From: Spirosoma sp.
GTDB taxonomy: Bacteria; Bacteroidota; Bacteroidia; Cytophagales; Spirosomataceae
Length of the DNA stretch: 64,000 bases
Direction of reading: 5' to 3'
Assembly: GCF_026391055.1 (NCBI RefSeq)
Contig: NZ_JAPLET010000022.1
Coordinates: 583,648 to 647,647 of the forward strand
Position 1 is the first letter of the stretch. Each line of letters begins with the position of its first letter. The notes below the pieces were generated by a model. The model was given only the letters and a program-made list of their open reading frames with translations, had not been told where the DNA came from and ran no database searches. This document shows, piece by piece, positions 29,456-38,218 of the stretch. Position numbers and translations under genes: made by a program.

Positions 29456-30271
29456 ATGATCAATCAAATCGAGGACATCTGGGCCAACCGTGAATTATTA
29501 TCCGAGCCGCAATCCATCAATTTAATCAAAGACGTAATAAATCAATTAGATAGGGGAGAACTCCGCGTGGCAACGCCACCCACAACTGAAGAAGACAGCT
29601 GGACTGTCAATGAGTGGGTAAAAAAGGCGATCCTACTTTATTTCGTTAGTCAGCAAATGAAGACCGAGGAAGTTGGGATCTTTACATTTAACGACAAAAT
29701 ACCCCTTAAGACCAATTTCGCTGAAGCTAAAGTTAGAGCAGTGCCTCCTGCCGTTGCACGGTTTGGTTCTTACCAGGCACCCGGTGTCATACTAATGCCA
29801 TCCTATGTGAACATTGGTGCTTACGTCGATGAACGCACAATGGTCGACACGTGGGCAACAGTTGGTAGTTGCGCACAAATTGGTAAAGATGTTCACCTTA
29901 GTGGGGGTGTCGGCATCGGTGGTGTACTGGAGCCACCGCAAGCAGCCCCCGTTATTATCGAAGATGGAGCATTTGTAGGTTCCCGTTGCATTGTAGTAGA
30001 AGGTGCCCACATTGGGAAACGGGCTGTACTGGGTGCTGGTGTAACAATTACAGGATCGTCAAAGATTATTGACGTGACTGGCAACACGCCAGTTGAATAC
30101 AAAGGCTTTGTCCCTGCTAACTCCGTTGTGATTCCAGGAAGTTATGCTAAACAGTTTCCCGCTGGAGAATATCACGTTCCCTGTGCAATAATTATTGGCC
30201 AGCGTAAGCCATCTACTGACCTTAAAACGTCACTGAATGAAGCATTAAGGGAAAATAACGTCTCTGTTTAA
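29456..30271 (+). CDS. dapD: Tetrahydrodipicolinate N-succinyltransferase
   Basis: Succinyl-CoA-dependent step of the diaminopimelate/lysine pathway, 271 residues, full length. An N-terminal helical domain is followed by a left-handed beta helix of hexapeptide repeats (VNIGAYVDERTMVDTWATVGSCAQIG, GGVGIGGVLEPP, DGAFVGSRCIVVEGAHIGKRAVLGAGV, shown in pieces) and the C-terminal extension. The active form is a trimer. It is a single gene with a long AT-rich leader and a terminator at 30345. Confidence 0.97.
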   Translation: MINQIEDIWANRELLSEPQSINLIKDVINQLDRGELRVATPPTTEEDSWTVNEWVKKAILLYFVSQQMKTEEVGIFTFNDKIPLKTNFAEAKVRAVPPAVARFGSYQAPGVILMPSYVNIGAYVDERTMVDTWATVGSCAQIGKDVHLSGGVGIGGVLEPPQAAPVIIEDGAFVGSRCIVVEGAHIGKRAVLGAGVTITGSSKIIDVTGNTPVEYKGFVPANSVVIPGSYAKQFPAGEYHVPCAIIIGQRKPSTDLKTSLNEALRENNVSV

Positions 30272-30286
30272 TTATGTATAATACAG

Positions 30287-30440
30287 GTTTGTAAATTAAA
30301 TAGATTTACAAATTTAATCAGTATAAGTTATTAAATCAGTTTACATGGCCACACTTTACAGATGTGGCCATTTTATTTTTGTAATTTACAATAGAAATTT
30401 GTGACTATTTACATGCTTATTATTTATATTTGTAACATAT
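30287..30440. promoter_or_regulatory. Second cluster of TGTAAA/TTTACA motifs, upstream of the XRE gene
   Basis: At least six TGTAAA/TTTACA words occur in about 150 bp, including TTTGTAAATT and TTTACAAATT. They surround the dapD terminator and the promoter of the XRE regulator (TATATTTG near 30425-30432), so autoregulation by that protein is plausible. Confidence 0.4.
30345..30380 (+). terminator. dapD terminator
   Basis: ATGGCCACA (30345-30353) pairs with TGTGGCCAT (30363-30371), followed by a T-rich run. Confidence 0.75.
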
Positions 30441-30468
30441 CGATTGACATTATTTAAACAGGGCAATT

Positions 30469-30987
30469 ATGATGACGATAAATGACAAGATTAAACAGAT
30501 TCTGATTGACAAGAATTTAACGCCTTCGTATTTCGCCGATGAAATAGGCGTCCAACGATCAAGTATATCGCATATTCTATCTGGTCGAAACCGGCCCAGT
30601 TTCGATATAATTCAAAAGATAATCCGTCGCTTTCCCGAACTTGGGTACGAATGGATCATGGAAGAAGAGAGTCAGCTTACTAATCAAACGGTACCAGCAG
30701 GAGTAGGATATGGAACAAACCGTTCTGTAGGCAGGCCTCTATCCATCGAACGACCGGATCGATTTACTGCTGGCGGTATCGTATCTCAACAACCACAATC
30801 GCCGGGTGTCCGTAGCCAACGCACTGAAATACCACCCGTAAGTTTACCACAACAAGTAGAGGTAACCAACCCATCCGATAGTCAACCAAGGGAAAATCCG
30901 AACTCTGATAAACCCGAGAAGAAGGTTGAACGCATTCTGATTTTTTACACAGACGGGTCGTTTCGTGAATATACACCAACTGCTTAA
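30469..30987 (+). CDS. XRE-family DNA-binding protein
   Basis: A 172-residue protein with an N-terminal XRE helix-turn-helix (NDKIKQILIDKNLTPSYFA, then QRSSISHILSGRNRPSFDII, about 4-65) and a long polar, proline-rich, probably disordered tail ending VERILIFYTDGSFREYTPTA. The short C-terminal ILIFYTDGSFREY segment is a feature I recall from Bacteroidota XRE proteins of unknown role. ATG at 30469 or 30472. The promoter region is crowded with TGTAAA words. It is the last gene before the dif-like site. Confidence 0.8.
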   Translation: MMTINDKIKQILIDKNLTPSYFADEIGVQRSSISHILSGRNRPSFDIIQKIIRRFPELGYEWIMEEESQLTNQTVPAGVGYGTNRSVGRPLSIERPDRFTAGGIVSQQPQSPGVRSQRTEIPPVSLPQQVEVTNPSDSQPRENPNSDKPEKKVERILIFYTDGSFREYTPTA

Positions 30988-31092
30988 GCTCTTACTAATG
31001 CCTTTCAATAAGGACAGTTTTAGGGCATGTTTCTTATTGATCTGGTTGGCCAACCTCTAATTGGAAGCAGTCATACCGGCTAAGAAGAGTCG

Positions 31093-31199
31093 ACTCGACA
31101 TTCGATTAATGCCAAACTATACAAGGATAGCAATCAGGTAGAGCGATATTTCAACAGGCTGAAGCATACCGCCAGGTGGCTACCCGCTACAATTGAACT
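31093..31199 (+). pseudogene. Fragment of an IS5-type transposase
   Basis: The translation NAKLYKDSNQVERYFNRLKH, followed after a one-base frameshift at about 31167 by YRQVATRYN, matches the C-terminal DDE-domain end of IS5-family transposases (E-R-F-NRLK-RR-ATRY). Only about 35 codons remain and no start, ends or inverted repeats are visible. This is an old insertion remnant about 500 bp from the dif-like site. Confidence 0.7.
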
Positions 31200-31254
31200 T
31201 GTGCCTTTGAAAACGTTACAAGGTATTGATAAGCTTTTAATGGGTTAATCATGA

Positions 31255-31404
31255 CTTTCAACCGGTAGTATATGGTTAGACTGGGAAGATTGGAAAACCA
31301 CTACCCAGGGAATGATTTGGAATTACTTGGATGCCAAATCAATCAATAATATACGGCCGAAAGAAGTTATTGGCACACAGATAGACAATATATTAGAACA
31401 ATAA
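31255..31404 (+). pseudogene. Coding remnant of unknown family
   Basis: Forty-nine open codons without a start (TGSIWLDWEDWKTTTQG through a C-terminal NILEQ stop) have protein-like composition, rich in Trp and Asp. I do not recognise the family. It looks like the 3' end of a lost gene. Confidence 0.35.
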
Positions 31405-31714
31405 GCGGCATTCTCGACTGACTACTCATCTCTACAATATTTCCTCGACGATTATCGAAGAGAGACGTTTAAAACTTTGAGTCTTTGCTGAACTGTGTAC
31501 TGAATCAATTCAAGACCAGGAATTACTAATCATAAATTTTCCGCAATCCTTATCATTTGTGGTAGTGTTTGAAGTTCCTTGGTTTTCCTAAAATGGCCTT
31601 TAAAGCCCTGTAAAAGCCATTTTTAAGCCTTTTACTACCTAAGTCCCTGTAAAGCAATACTTTAGTGTTCCACGTGGATAACGTGTTAATAAGTCTGTGG
31701 ACTACCCATTTTAT
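31405..31714. other. Non-coding stretch left of the dif-like site
   Basis: No credible reading frame. It contains CGTGGATAA at 31673-31681, one base from a DnaA box, and some TACTAA words. I see no promoter or hairpin of note. Confidence 0.4.
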
Positions 31715-31742
31715 TTGTTGTATAATTTATATTATGTTAAGT
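31715..31742. other. dif: Probable chromosomal dif site (XerC/XerD recombination)
   Basis: A 28-bp site with the standard plan: XerC arm 31715-31725 (TTGTTGTATAA), six-base centre 31726-31731 (TTTATA) and XerD arm 31732-31742 (TTATGTTAAGT). The XerD arm matches the E. coli arm in 10 of 11 bases and the right 21 bases match E. coli dif in 19. Gene orientation changes from mostly plus to mostly minus around it, as expected at the replication terminus. XerC/XerD at this site would resolve chromosome dimers. No xer gene is in the window. Confidence 0.75.
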
Positions 31743-31756
31743 AAAGTTTTTATTAA

Positions 31757-31788
31757 ATAGGGTCGATACCTTCCGGTACCGACCCTAT
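31757..31788 (-). terminator. Terminator of the TPR/coiled-coil gene
   Basis: Arms 31757-31770 and 31775-31788 pair over 14 bp with one wobble and a 4-base loop; a T-rich run follows on the minus strand. Confidence 0.7.
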
Positions 31789-31805
31789 CCTTACTGTCCT
31801 AGGCT

Positions 31806-33245
31806 TCATTTACCAGCTTCGATACACACAATCTTCTTCTCTTCGTACTGTTTCAGAATATTCTGAAGATTGGTCAGGTTTTCATTTACATCAGCTTCAT
31901 CTTTAATTGATTTAGCTTTCGTGAAGTATGGCAACGATTGCTTGAATTTACCGCAAACTTTACCATCCAGTTCCTTACCATTCTTATTGTACTCAGCCAT
32001 ATCCATCCGGTCTACACCACGCTTCATTTCTACAGCCTCGTTGAAGAGGAAAACTGCCGTATTGAAATTAGCGTCATAATTGTTAGGATCAATGGCCAAT
32101 GCTTTATCCAGGTACATCTTCTCCTGATTCTTATTTTCAGTCTGTGCCTGCTTGAGTTGGGCTAACCGCTTCGCTCCGTCCGTTGCAGCGCTGGCATTTG
32201 CTGCCGCTTCTTTAGCCTCAGCTTCCAGCTTGGCAACTTCTGTCTTCTGCTCTGCCAGACGCTTCTGTACATCCGTTAGCTGACGCTTTAGCTCGGGTTT
32301 AGGCGACTTTTTGATCGATGCCTGTAAGCGGGCAATCTCACCGTTATAAGCGTCGATAATACTTTTGGCATCGGCTAATTGCTTGGCGGTGTTGCCGCCC
32401 TTTTTGCTATCCCCTTCCAACTTCCGGATCTCCTCAGAGGATTTGCTGGCAATGTTATTATAAACAATTGAGAGGTTCACCAGATTCTGTACGTTATTTG
32501 GATCTTTCTCAACCATCGCTTTCATACCCGTGATGGCTTCATCCATCCGATTTGTCGACAGCATGATATTGATCTTCTCATTGGCCAGATCTTTATTTGT
32601 GGGTGCCAAAGCAATCCCTTTATCCAAAGCAGCCAGCGCTTTATCAACTTCATTATCGGCCCGATACAGCATTGCTAACGAACCATAAATAGTTGCATCC
32701 TTTCCTCCACTGGTAATGTACTTTTCCAGTTGAGTTTTAGCCGTTGCATTATCCTTGATCTGCTGGGCAGCAATAGCCGTATAGAGCGGTGCCAGCGTAT
32801 CTTTCGGATTAATGTCGCCCGCTATGGCCATCGACTTCATCGCATCAGCATAATTCTTCGATTGGAACTTGGCAACGCCCTGCTGCATGAAAGCGGTGGC
32901 CATAAGGGGAGCCTTTAACGCTTCTTCTGCTTCTTTAGCTAATTTACCAGGACCACCTTTTTTGTCCTTATCCAATTCAACTACTTTCTTGAAAGCATCG
33001 TAAGCTACCGTAGCGGCAGCCGAATCGATTTTCATCTGTCCTTGCGAAGCGATATTCTGATACGTTTTGGCCCGATCCATCCAGGTGCTGGCTTTAGCAG
33101 CCGCTTTGGCATCGGTAATATCCTTATCACTCTTTTCCTTTTCTTTCTTAAATGCTTCCATAGCAAGCGCGTCTCCGGCTGCCTGCTGGGCGTGTACACC
33201 TAGTGAGAGGAGACACGCGACGGCGATTACAAAAACTTGTTTCAT
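31806..33245 (-). CDS. Secreted TPR protein with central coiled coil
   Basis: A 479-residue exported protein. The start at 33245 (MKQVFVIAVACLLSLGVHAQ) gives a clean Sec signal peptide; a longer in-frame start would bury it. About five TPR units cover residues 100-270 (for example FQSKNYADAMKSMAIAGDINP and RADNEVDKALAALDKGIALAP). A charged coiled coil rich in Glu, Lys and Ala follows at about 275-370, and another TPR-like end (LDKALAIDPNNYDANFNTAVF). Periplasmic scaffolding is a reasonable guess. It follows gyrA, which has its own terminator. Confidence 0.8.
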   Translation of the reverse strand: MKQVFVIAVACLLSLGVHAQQAAGDALAMEAFKKEKEKSDKDITDAKAAAKASTWMDRAKTYQNIASQGQMKIDSAAATVAYDAFKKVVELDKDKKGGPGKLAKEAEEALKAPLMATAFMQQGVAKFQSKNYADAMKSMAIAGDINPKDTLAPLYTAIAAQQIKDNATAKTQLEKYITSGGKDATIYGSLAMLYRADNEVDKALAALDKGIALAPTNKDLANEKINIMLSTNRMDEAITGMKAMVEKDPNNVQNLVNLSIVYNNIASKSSEEIRKLEGDSKKGGNTAKQLADAKSIIDAYNGEIARLQASIKKSPKPELKRQLTDVQKRLAEQKTEVAKLEAEAKEAAANASAATDGAKRLAQLKQAQTENKNQEKMYLDKALAIDPNNYDANFNTAVFLFNEAVEMKRGVDRMDMAEYNKNGKELDGKVCGKFKQSLPYFTKAKSIKDEADVNENLTNLQNILKQYEEKKIVCIEAGK

Positions 33246-33324
33246 GTGTAAACTGGGGTTGTGTTTTCTTTTAAAGAACGAAATTACGGATTCTGTCTGT
33301 ATAAGCATGACCTATCTGAAATTG

Positions 33325-33369
33325 TTTGAGCCGCCCGACTGATTATAGAATCAGCACGGGCGGCTCAAA
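33325..33369 (-). terminator. gyrA terminator
   Basis: TTTGAGCCGCCCG (33325-33337) pairs perfectly with 33357-33369, and CTGATT/AATCAG extends the stem inside the loop. It lies just beyond the gyrA stop. Confidence 0.75.
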
Positions 33370-33387
33370 ACTACTTGGCAATAATGC

Positions 33388-35904
33388 CTATTCTTCTACT
33401 GCGGCTTCAGGTTCAGCGGTAGCTATCTCCTCGCCTTCCTCCCTTTTGATTTTTGTTACCGATGATATTTCATCGCCCTCATTTAGCTTAATTAAGCGTA
33501 CACCTTGTGTATTTCTGCCAATTACATTAATCGCGTCGACCGGCGTTCGAATAGCAATGCCCGATTTATTGATGATCATCAGGTCGTCGTTGTCGGCTAC
33601 ATCAAGTACCGCTACCAGTCGGCCGACTTTCTCCGTTATCTTGAGCGTACCGACACCTTTAGCACCCCGGTTCGTAATTCGATACCCATCAATTTCCGAC
33701 CGTTTACCGTATCCGTTCTGAGAAACAACCAGTAATTGAGCATCCTGAGAGGAAATACATACCATACCGATCACATGATCGGTTGGATCCTCCTCGTCCA
33801 GAGAAATACCCCGAACACCCGCTGCCGTACGACCCATGGGCCGAACCCGGCTTTCATGGAAGCGAACCGCCTTACCTGCACTCGATGCAATGACAATGTC
33901 ATTGTCGCCATTGGTCATGCAAACGCCCAGCAGCTGATCGTCTTCATCAATCGTAATGGCGATGATTCCATTCTGACGAGGGCGGGAGTAGGCTTCCAGC
34001 ATCGTTTTCTTGATGGTGCCTTTCCGGGTACACATCACAATATAATTATTGTTGATGTAATCCTCGTTCTTCAGGTCTGTTACATTGATAACGGCCCGTA
34101 CTTTATCGTCCGACTCGATGTTAATAAAATTAGCCAGTGGCCGACCTTTCGATGTCCGGGAACCTTCGGGAAGTTCATAAACCGGCAACCAGTACATGCG
34201 TCCTTTCTGGGTAAACGCCAGCAGGGTATTGTGCATGGTAGCCGTAAACAGGTGCTCGGTGAAGTCTTCTTCTTTAGTCGAAGCGGCCTTCGCCCCTACT
34301 CCTCCCCGCCCCTGCGACCGGTACTCCGTCGTAGGTGTTCGTTTGATATACCCCTCATGCGAGATGGTGATCACCATGTCCTCATCGGCAATCAGCGAAA
34401 GGTCACTGATGTTACCGTCGCCAAGCGGATTGATTTCGGTCCGACGCTCATCGCCGTAGCGGGCCCGAATATCGGTCAACTCCTCTCTGATAACCTGACG
34501 TTTCCGTTCCTCGCTGGCCAGAATCTCTTTCAGGTCGGCAATTTCAGTCATCAGCTCATCGTACTCGGCCTGTAGTTTATCCCGCTCCAGACCGGTCAGC
34601 CGTTGCAAACGCATTTCCAGGATCGCTTTCGCCTGAAGATCGCTTAGACTGAACCGCTCCATCAACCCCGTACGAGCCACTTCCGGGTCACGTGACGAGC
34701 GAATAAGCTCGATAACAGCATCTATATTGTCGAGAGCAATTAACAGCCCTTCCAGGATATGCGCGCGTTTCTCGGCTTCGCGGAGTTCGTACTGCGTCCG
34801 ACGAGTAATTACTTCGAACCGGTGCTCGACGTAATACTTCATCATGTCCTTCAGATTCAGCATCATCGGGCGTCCCTTCACCAGAGCCACGTTATTGATA
34901 CTGAACGAGGATTGAAGCGCGGTATGCTTATAGAGGTTATTCAGAACGACGTTGGGAATAGCATCTTTCCGAAGATCATAAACCACACGCAGGCCATCCC
35001 GGTCTGATTCGTCCCGGAACGCCATAATCCCTTCTATTTTCTTGTCGTTGATCAGTTCGGCCGTTTTTTCGAGCATCACGGCTTTATTGACCATGTACGG
35101 AACATCCGTCACGATGATCTGGGTCTTGCCACGATTTTCTTCAATGGTGGCATGGGCCCGCATCACAACGCGTCCACGACCGGTCTTGAAGGCTGACTTA
35201 ACCCCTTCCATACCATAAATGGTCGCACCCGTCGGAAAATCAGGCGCTTTGACAAACTGCATCAGCTCCTCAACGGTGATCTCACTGTTTTCCAGGTACG
35301 CCAAAATACCATCGATTACCTCTGTCAGGTTATGCGGGGCCATGTTTGTGGCCATACCAACGGCAATGCCAGACGACCCATTCAACAGAAGGTTCGGAAG
35401 TTTGGCGGGCATCACGGTCGGCTCCTGCAGGGAATCATCGAAGTTACCCTGAAAATCAACCGTTTCTTTATAAATATCCGTCAGTAGTTCATCGGCTATA
35501 CGCTTCAGACGCGCTTCGGTATAACGCATGGCAGCGGGTGAGTCGCCATCAATAGAACCAAAGTTCCCCTGTCCATCGACAAGCGGGTAGCGTAATGACC
35601 AGTCCTGGGCCATACGAACCATGGTGTCATATACTGATGAGTCACCGTGGGGGTGATACTTACCCAGTACTTCACCGACGATACGGGCCGATTTTTTATG
35701 TGGTTTGTTGTAATTGACTCCCAGTTCGGCCATTCCAAACAGCACCCGGCGGTGAACGGGCTTTAGGCCATCACGCACATCGGGCAAGGCACGAGAAATG
35801 ATAACCGACATTGAGTAATCAATGTAAGCACCACGCATCTCGTCCTCAATGTTAATGGGAATGATATTACTGGGAGATTCGAGGTCGGGAGTTTCGTCCG
35901 CCAT
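33388..35904 (-). CDS. gyrA: DNA gyrase subunit A
   Basis: Catalytic subunit of DNA gyrase, 838 residues. The breakage-reunion domain includes [15 protein letters not shown] and the catalytic tyrosine Tyr128 in [10 protein letters not shown]. The C-terminal half is the six-bladed pinwheel that wraps DNA, with the GyrA-box-like motif [10 protein letters not shown] near residue 530. At the quinolone-resistance positions, Ser89 and Asp93 (E. coli Ser83 and Asp87) are unchanged, the sensitive form. The tail is acidic ([17 protein letters not shown]). A TATATTTG -7 box lies at 35979-35972 on the minus strand. Confidence 0.97.
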   Translation of the reverse strand: MADETPDLESPSNIIPINIEDEMRGAYIDYSMSVIISRALPDVRDGLKPVHRRVLFGMAELGVNYNKPHKKSARIVGEVLGKYHPHGDSSVYDTMVRMAQDWSLRYPLVDGQGNFGSIDGDSPAAMRYTEARLKRIADELLTDIYKETVDFQGNFDDSLQEPTVMPAKLPNLLLNGSSGIAVGMATNMAPHNLTEVIDGILAYLENSEITVEELMQFVKAPDFPTGATIYGMEGVKSAFKTGRGRVVMRAHATIEENRGKTQIIVTDVPYMVNKAVMLEKTAELINDKKIEGIMAFRDESDRDGLRVVYDLRKDAIPNVVLNNLYKHTALQSSFSINNVALVKGRPMMLNLKDMMKYYVEHRFEVITRRTQYELREAEKRAHILEGLLIALDNIDAVIELIRSSRDPEVARTGLMERFSLSDLQAKAILEMRLQRLTGLERDKLQAEYDELMTEIADLKEILASEERKRQVIREELTDIRARYGDERRTEINPLGDGNISDLSLIADEDMVITISHEGYIKRTPTTEYRSQGRGGVGAKAASTKEEDFTEHLFTATMHNTLLAFTQKGRMYWLPVYELPEGSRTSKGRPLANFINIESDDKVRAVINVTDLKNEDYINNNYIVMCTRKGTIKKTMLEAYSRPRQNGIIAITIDEDDQLLGVCMTNGDNDIVIASSAGKAVRFHESRVRPMGRTAAGVRGISLDEEDPTDHVIGMVCISSQDAQLLVVSQNGYGKRSEIDGYRITNRGAKGVGTLKITEKVGRLVAVLDVADNDDLMIINKSGIAIRTPVDAINVIGRNTQGVRLIKLNEGDEISSVTKIKREEGEEIATAEPEAAVEE

Positions 35905-35971
35905 GTGAAAAAGGAGTTTCGCAGAAAATTACTATTCCAGACCACACACTGCGCGTGGGCTGCTCTATAGA

Positions 35972-35979
35972 CAAATATA
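35972..35979 (-). promoter_or_regulatory. gyrA -7 box
   Basis: Minus-strand TATATTTG, 67 bp upstream of the gyrA start; no clear TTG at the usual distance. Confidence 0.55.
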
Positions 35980-36180
35980 CAAAATTTTCAGGAGAAAAGA
36001 GAAATAAAGGCGTGAAAACAGGCCTCAACGGCCTCAGCTACTCGTCAGAACCCAGCTACGAAAAGTATAAAAACCGAACGGAACACGTCATCATCATCTA
36101 AATGAAATACAATTCTATTTCAACTAAAACATAGACCTTTCTTAAGGCCGTCTGCCGGCCCGAGTCCGGTTGTATAGCTG

Positions 36181-36630
36181 TCAGGATTTTAACCTGGGGT
36201 CGAAGGAAAACGGCTCCGATCGAACCAGGTTGATACCAGAAAAATCGGGATGTGCCGGGTTCAGGAGGTAATTCCATTCATCGGGTATAATAGCGGATGG
36301 TACACGTAGTACGGCAGAGCGTCTGTTTTCAAGCCACTCCCCTCCTATCTGCTGGCAAACATTGTATTGCCAATAATCAGACCAGTTGGCAGGCAGGCGT
36401 TCGGCATCCACCGTATCCACCAAAAGACCGTCCGGTACATTGATGACCATTACCCGAAAGCTGTCCATCAGGCCTTCACTGGAGCGGTGAACGACATTTT
36501 CAAGGCAGGCCAGCGCTCGTGTTCCTGCGGTGTAGATAACAAACTGGCCGCGGCTATTCCAGCGGGCTGCCCCGCCCGATGCCACCAGCCGATCGGCGTA
36601 AACGGCTTTCGTGATTCGATAAACAAGCAT
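36181..36630 (-). CDS. RES-domain toxin (NAD-degrading)
   Basis: A 149-residue RES-family toxin. Characterised RES toxins degrade NAD+ by phosphorolysis or hydrolysis and stop growth. The N-terminus has the family pattern YRITKAVYAD, ARWNSRGQFVIYTAGTRALACLENVVH and later LRVPSAIIP. The conserved Arg, Glu and Ser of the active site are probably Arg23, Glu44 and Ser112. All are intact, so the toxin may be functional. The antitoxin gene is 24 bp upstream on the same strand, the normal order for Xre-RES modules. Confidence 0.92.
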   Translation of the reverse strand: MLVYRITKAVYADRLVASGGAARWNSRGQFVIYTAGTRALACLENVVHRSSEGLMDSFRVMVINVPDGLLVDTVDAERLPANWSDYWQYNVCQQIGGEWLENRRSAVLRVPSAIIPDEWNYLLNPAHPDFSGINLVRSEPFSFDPRLKS

Positions 36631-36654
36631 TCAGCAGAAGATCCGTTAGTAACG

Positions 36655-37038
36655 TCAGGCCAGGTCGCCGTATTCAATCCGGGTGACCTCATCCATCACC
36701 AGGTCTATCCCCCCTGAGGTATGCAGCAAGTCAAACGGAATCTGATTCCCTAATCCATAGGCTGGCTTGTCCATCCAGCGACGAAAAGAATCAGCTGTTC
36801 CAAATACGGATTCGCCGGTTTGAAACAAGGCCATAATTTTCAGCACTTTCTCGCTATCCTGCGGATTGAGACTTTTCTTCTCCCGTTCGTAACGCTGAAA
36901 CGTTTTAAGAGACGTATCGAAAATTTCGGCCAATTGTTCGCGCTTGTAGCCGGTCAGCTCAGCAATTTCAAAGAAACGCGTGGCCGGAACCCCTTTCAAG
37001 GCTGAAAATACAAGCGCTATACGATCTGGAATAACCAT
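36655..37038 (-). CDS. Xre/MbcA/ParS-type antitoxin of the RES module
   Basis: A 127-residue antitoxin with an N-terminal Xre-like helix-turn-helix (FFEIAELTGYKREQLAEIFDTSLKTFQRYE in two pieces) and a C-terminal DUF2384 domain (LKIMALFQTGESVFGTADSFRRWMDKPAYGLG, in pieces) that blocks the toxin active site in related complexes. The start at ATG 37038 (MVIPDRIAL) is preferred over a longer frame that would run through the operator region. Such antitoxins repress their own operon; symmetrical repeats lie directly upstream. Confidence 0.92.
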   Translation of the reverse strand: MVIPDRIALVFSALKGVPATRFFEIAELTGYKREQLAEIFDTSLKTFQRYEREKKSLNPQDSEKVLKIMALFQTGESVFGTADSFRRWMDKPAYGLGNQIPFDLLHTSGGIDLVMDEVTRIEYGDLA

Positions 37039-37040
37039 AC

Positions 37041-37091
37041 GACAAACATAGGAATTTTGTCCGATAAACTCAGAATTTTGTCTAAAAATTC
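37041..37091. promoter_or_regulatory. Operator repeats of the Xre-RES operon
   Basis: GAATTTTGTC occurs at 37052-37061 and 37073-37082, exactly 21 bp apart (two helix turns). Each is half of an inverted repeat: GACAAA...TTTTGTC (37041-37061) and GAATTTT-GTCTA-AAAATTC (37073-37091). The position directly before the antitoxin start suits autorepression. Confidence 0.65.
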
Positions 37092-37169
37092 CCAATTCAA
37101 TATAGGGTTCAAAACCTAAAGGGCTTAAAAGCGTTTGTAGTAATAGTCCATTAATTAACCACTAACGTT

Positions 37170-37748
37170 ATGAAAAAGATTAGTCTGCTTTTGTTGTTCG
37201 CGATCAGCACCCTGAGTTTCCAGGCATGTAGCGATAAGAAGAAAGAAAGTAATGACAGCGTTGAAAACGCTGAAAACGCCAATGATGCCAAAGAAGATGC
37301 CGGAACCGGTCAGACCGAAGAAAGCAATGAATTCGCGGTGAAAGCCGCGACTGGCGGCATGATGGAGGTTGAACTAGGTCGTATGGCGCAGGAAAAAGCC
37401 CAGAGTCAGGATGTGAAGGAGTTTGGCGCCATGATGGTTACCGATCACTCAAAAGCAAATGACGAACTGAAAACCATTGCGGCTACGCACAACATCACGT
37501 TACCAACTACCCTTGGTGAAGATGAACAGAAACACGTAAACGACATGGCGAAGCTGACCGGGGCCGAGTTCGACAAAAAATACGTTAGTATGATGGTCGA
37601 CGATCACAAAGAAGATATCGATTTGTTTAAAAAGGCCGCCGACGACGAGAAAACGAACCCGGCGGTTAAGGAATTTGCAACGAAGACTCTGCCTACGCTG
37701 CAAAAGCACATGGACCGCATCAGCGCCATTGACAAAAAGATTGATTAA
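37170..37748 (+). CDS. DUF4142 ferritin-like lipoprotein
   Basis: A 192-residue lipoprotein (lipobox LSFQAC, Cys20) with an acidic Asn/Glu linker and a DUF4142 four-helix domain (about 55-190: VELGRMAQEKAQSQDVKEFG, MVTDHSKANDELKTIA, and MVDDHKEDIDLFKKAADD). The His and Glu pairs resemble ferritin-like proteins, but metal binding is not established for the family. It has its own terminator at 37756 and starts 131 bp from the divergent antitoxin gene. Confidence 0.9.
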   Translation: MKKISLLLLFAISTLSFQACSDKKKESNDSVENAENANDAKEDAGTGQTEESNEFAVKAATGGMMEVELGRMAQEKAQSQDVKEFGAMMVTDHSKANDELKTIAATHNITLPTTLGEDEQKHVNDMAKLTGAEFDKKYVSMMVDDHKEDIDLFKKAADDEKTNPAVKEFATKTLPTLQKHMDRISAIDKKID

Positions 37749-37755
37749 TTAACTG

Positions 37756-37796
37756 TTTTGTTTCGTACCGGCTGTATTAGCCGGTACGAAACAAAA
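37756..37796 (+). terminator. Terminator after the DUF4142 gene
   Basis: TTTTGTTTCGTACCGGCT (37756-37773) pairs perfectly with 37779-37796 around a 5-base loop. Confidence 0.75.
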
Positions 37797-37813
37797 ACTA
37801 GCGTACTCAACGT

Positions 37814-38149
37814 ATGAAAACTCTGGTCTCAGCAATTACACTAGTCACACTATTTGGTAGTGTATTAACCAGTCGGGCTCAATCAACGACGGGCGGACGT
37901 AGTGGCGGTTCGACAGCCTCTACCGGAACGGGTTATCTGACAGAAGGAAAGCGGCAAGCCGCATCAAATCCCTCCAGCATGACGATTGCCGATGAAGGCG
38001 CTTCCCGTGCGTACATGTACGTTCCTCCTAGCCAAACGAAAAACCGATCAACTTCACCTGATGGATCAGGCGGGGTGAATAAGGATAAAGCCCAGCCTAA
38101 AACATCCGCAAATACCGGATCAAAGGCATCTCCGAAAAAGGCGAATTAA
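37814..38149 (+). CDS. Small secreted low-complexity protein
   Basis: A 111-residue protein with a Sec signal peptide (hydrophobic 5-18, cleavage about SRA-QS) and a Ser/Thr/Gly/Lys-rich, probably unstructured remainder (for example TTGGRSGGSTASTGTG; KASPKKAN at the end). I do not recognise a family. It lies downstream of the DUF4142 terminator and 69 bp before the P-loop kinase gene. Confidence 0.6.
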   Translation: MKTLVSAITLVTLFGSVLTSRAQSTTGGRSGGSTASTGTGYLTEGKRQAASNPSSMTIADEGASRAYMYVPPSQTKNRSTSPDGSGGVNKDKAQPKTSANTGSKASPKKAN

Positions 38150-38218
38150 CCTGCGCACTCGGCAAGGCTGTTATTTTCTTACTTTTGACTACCCGAATCG
38201 TTACTGAGGGATAGTTCA

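Noticed and set aside
31660..31710. Possible oriC
   Set aside because: CGTGGATAA is one base from a DnaA box and GTCTGTGGAC looks similar, but there is no cluster of good boxes, no dnaA/dnaN nearby, and gene orientation converges here, as at a terminus.
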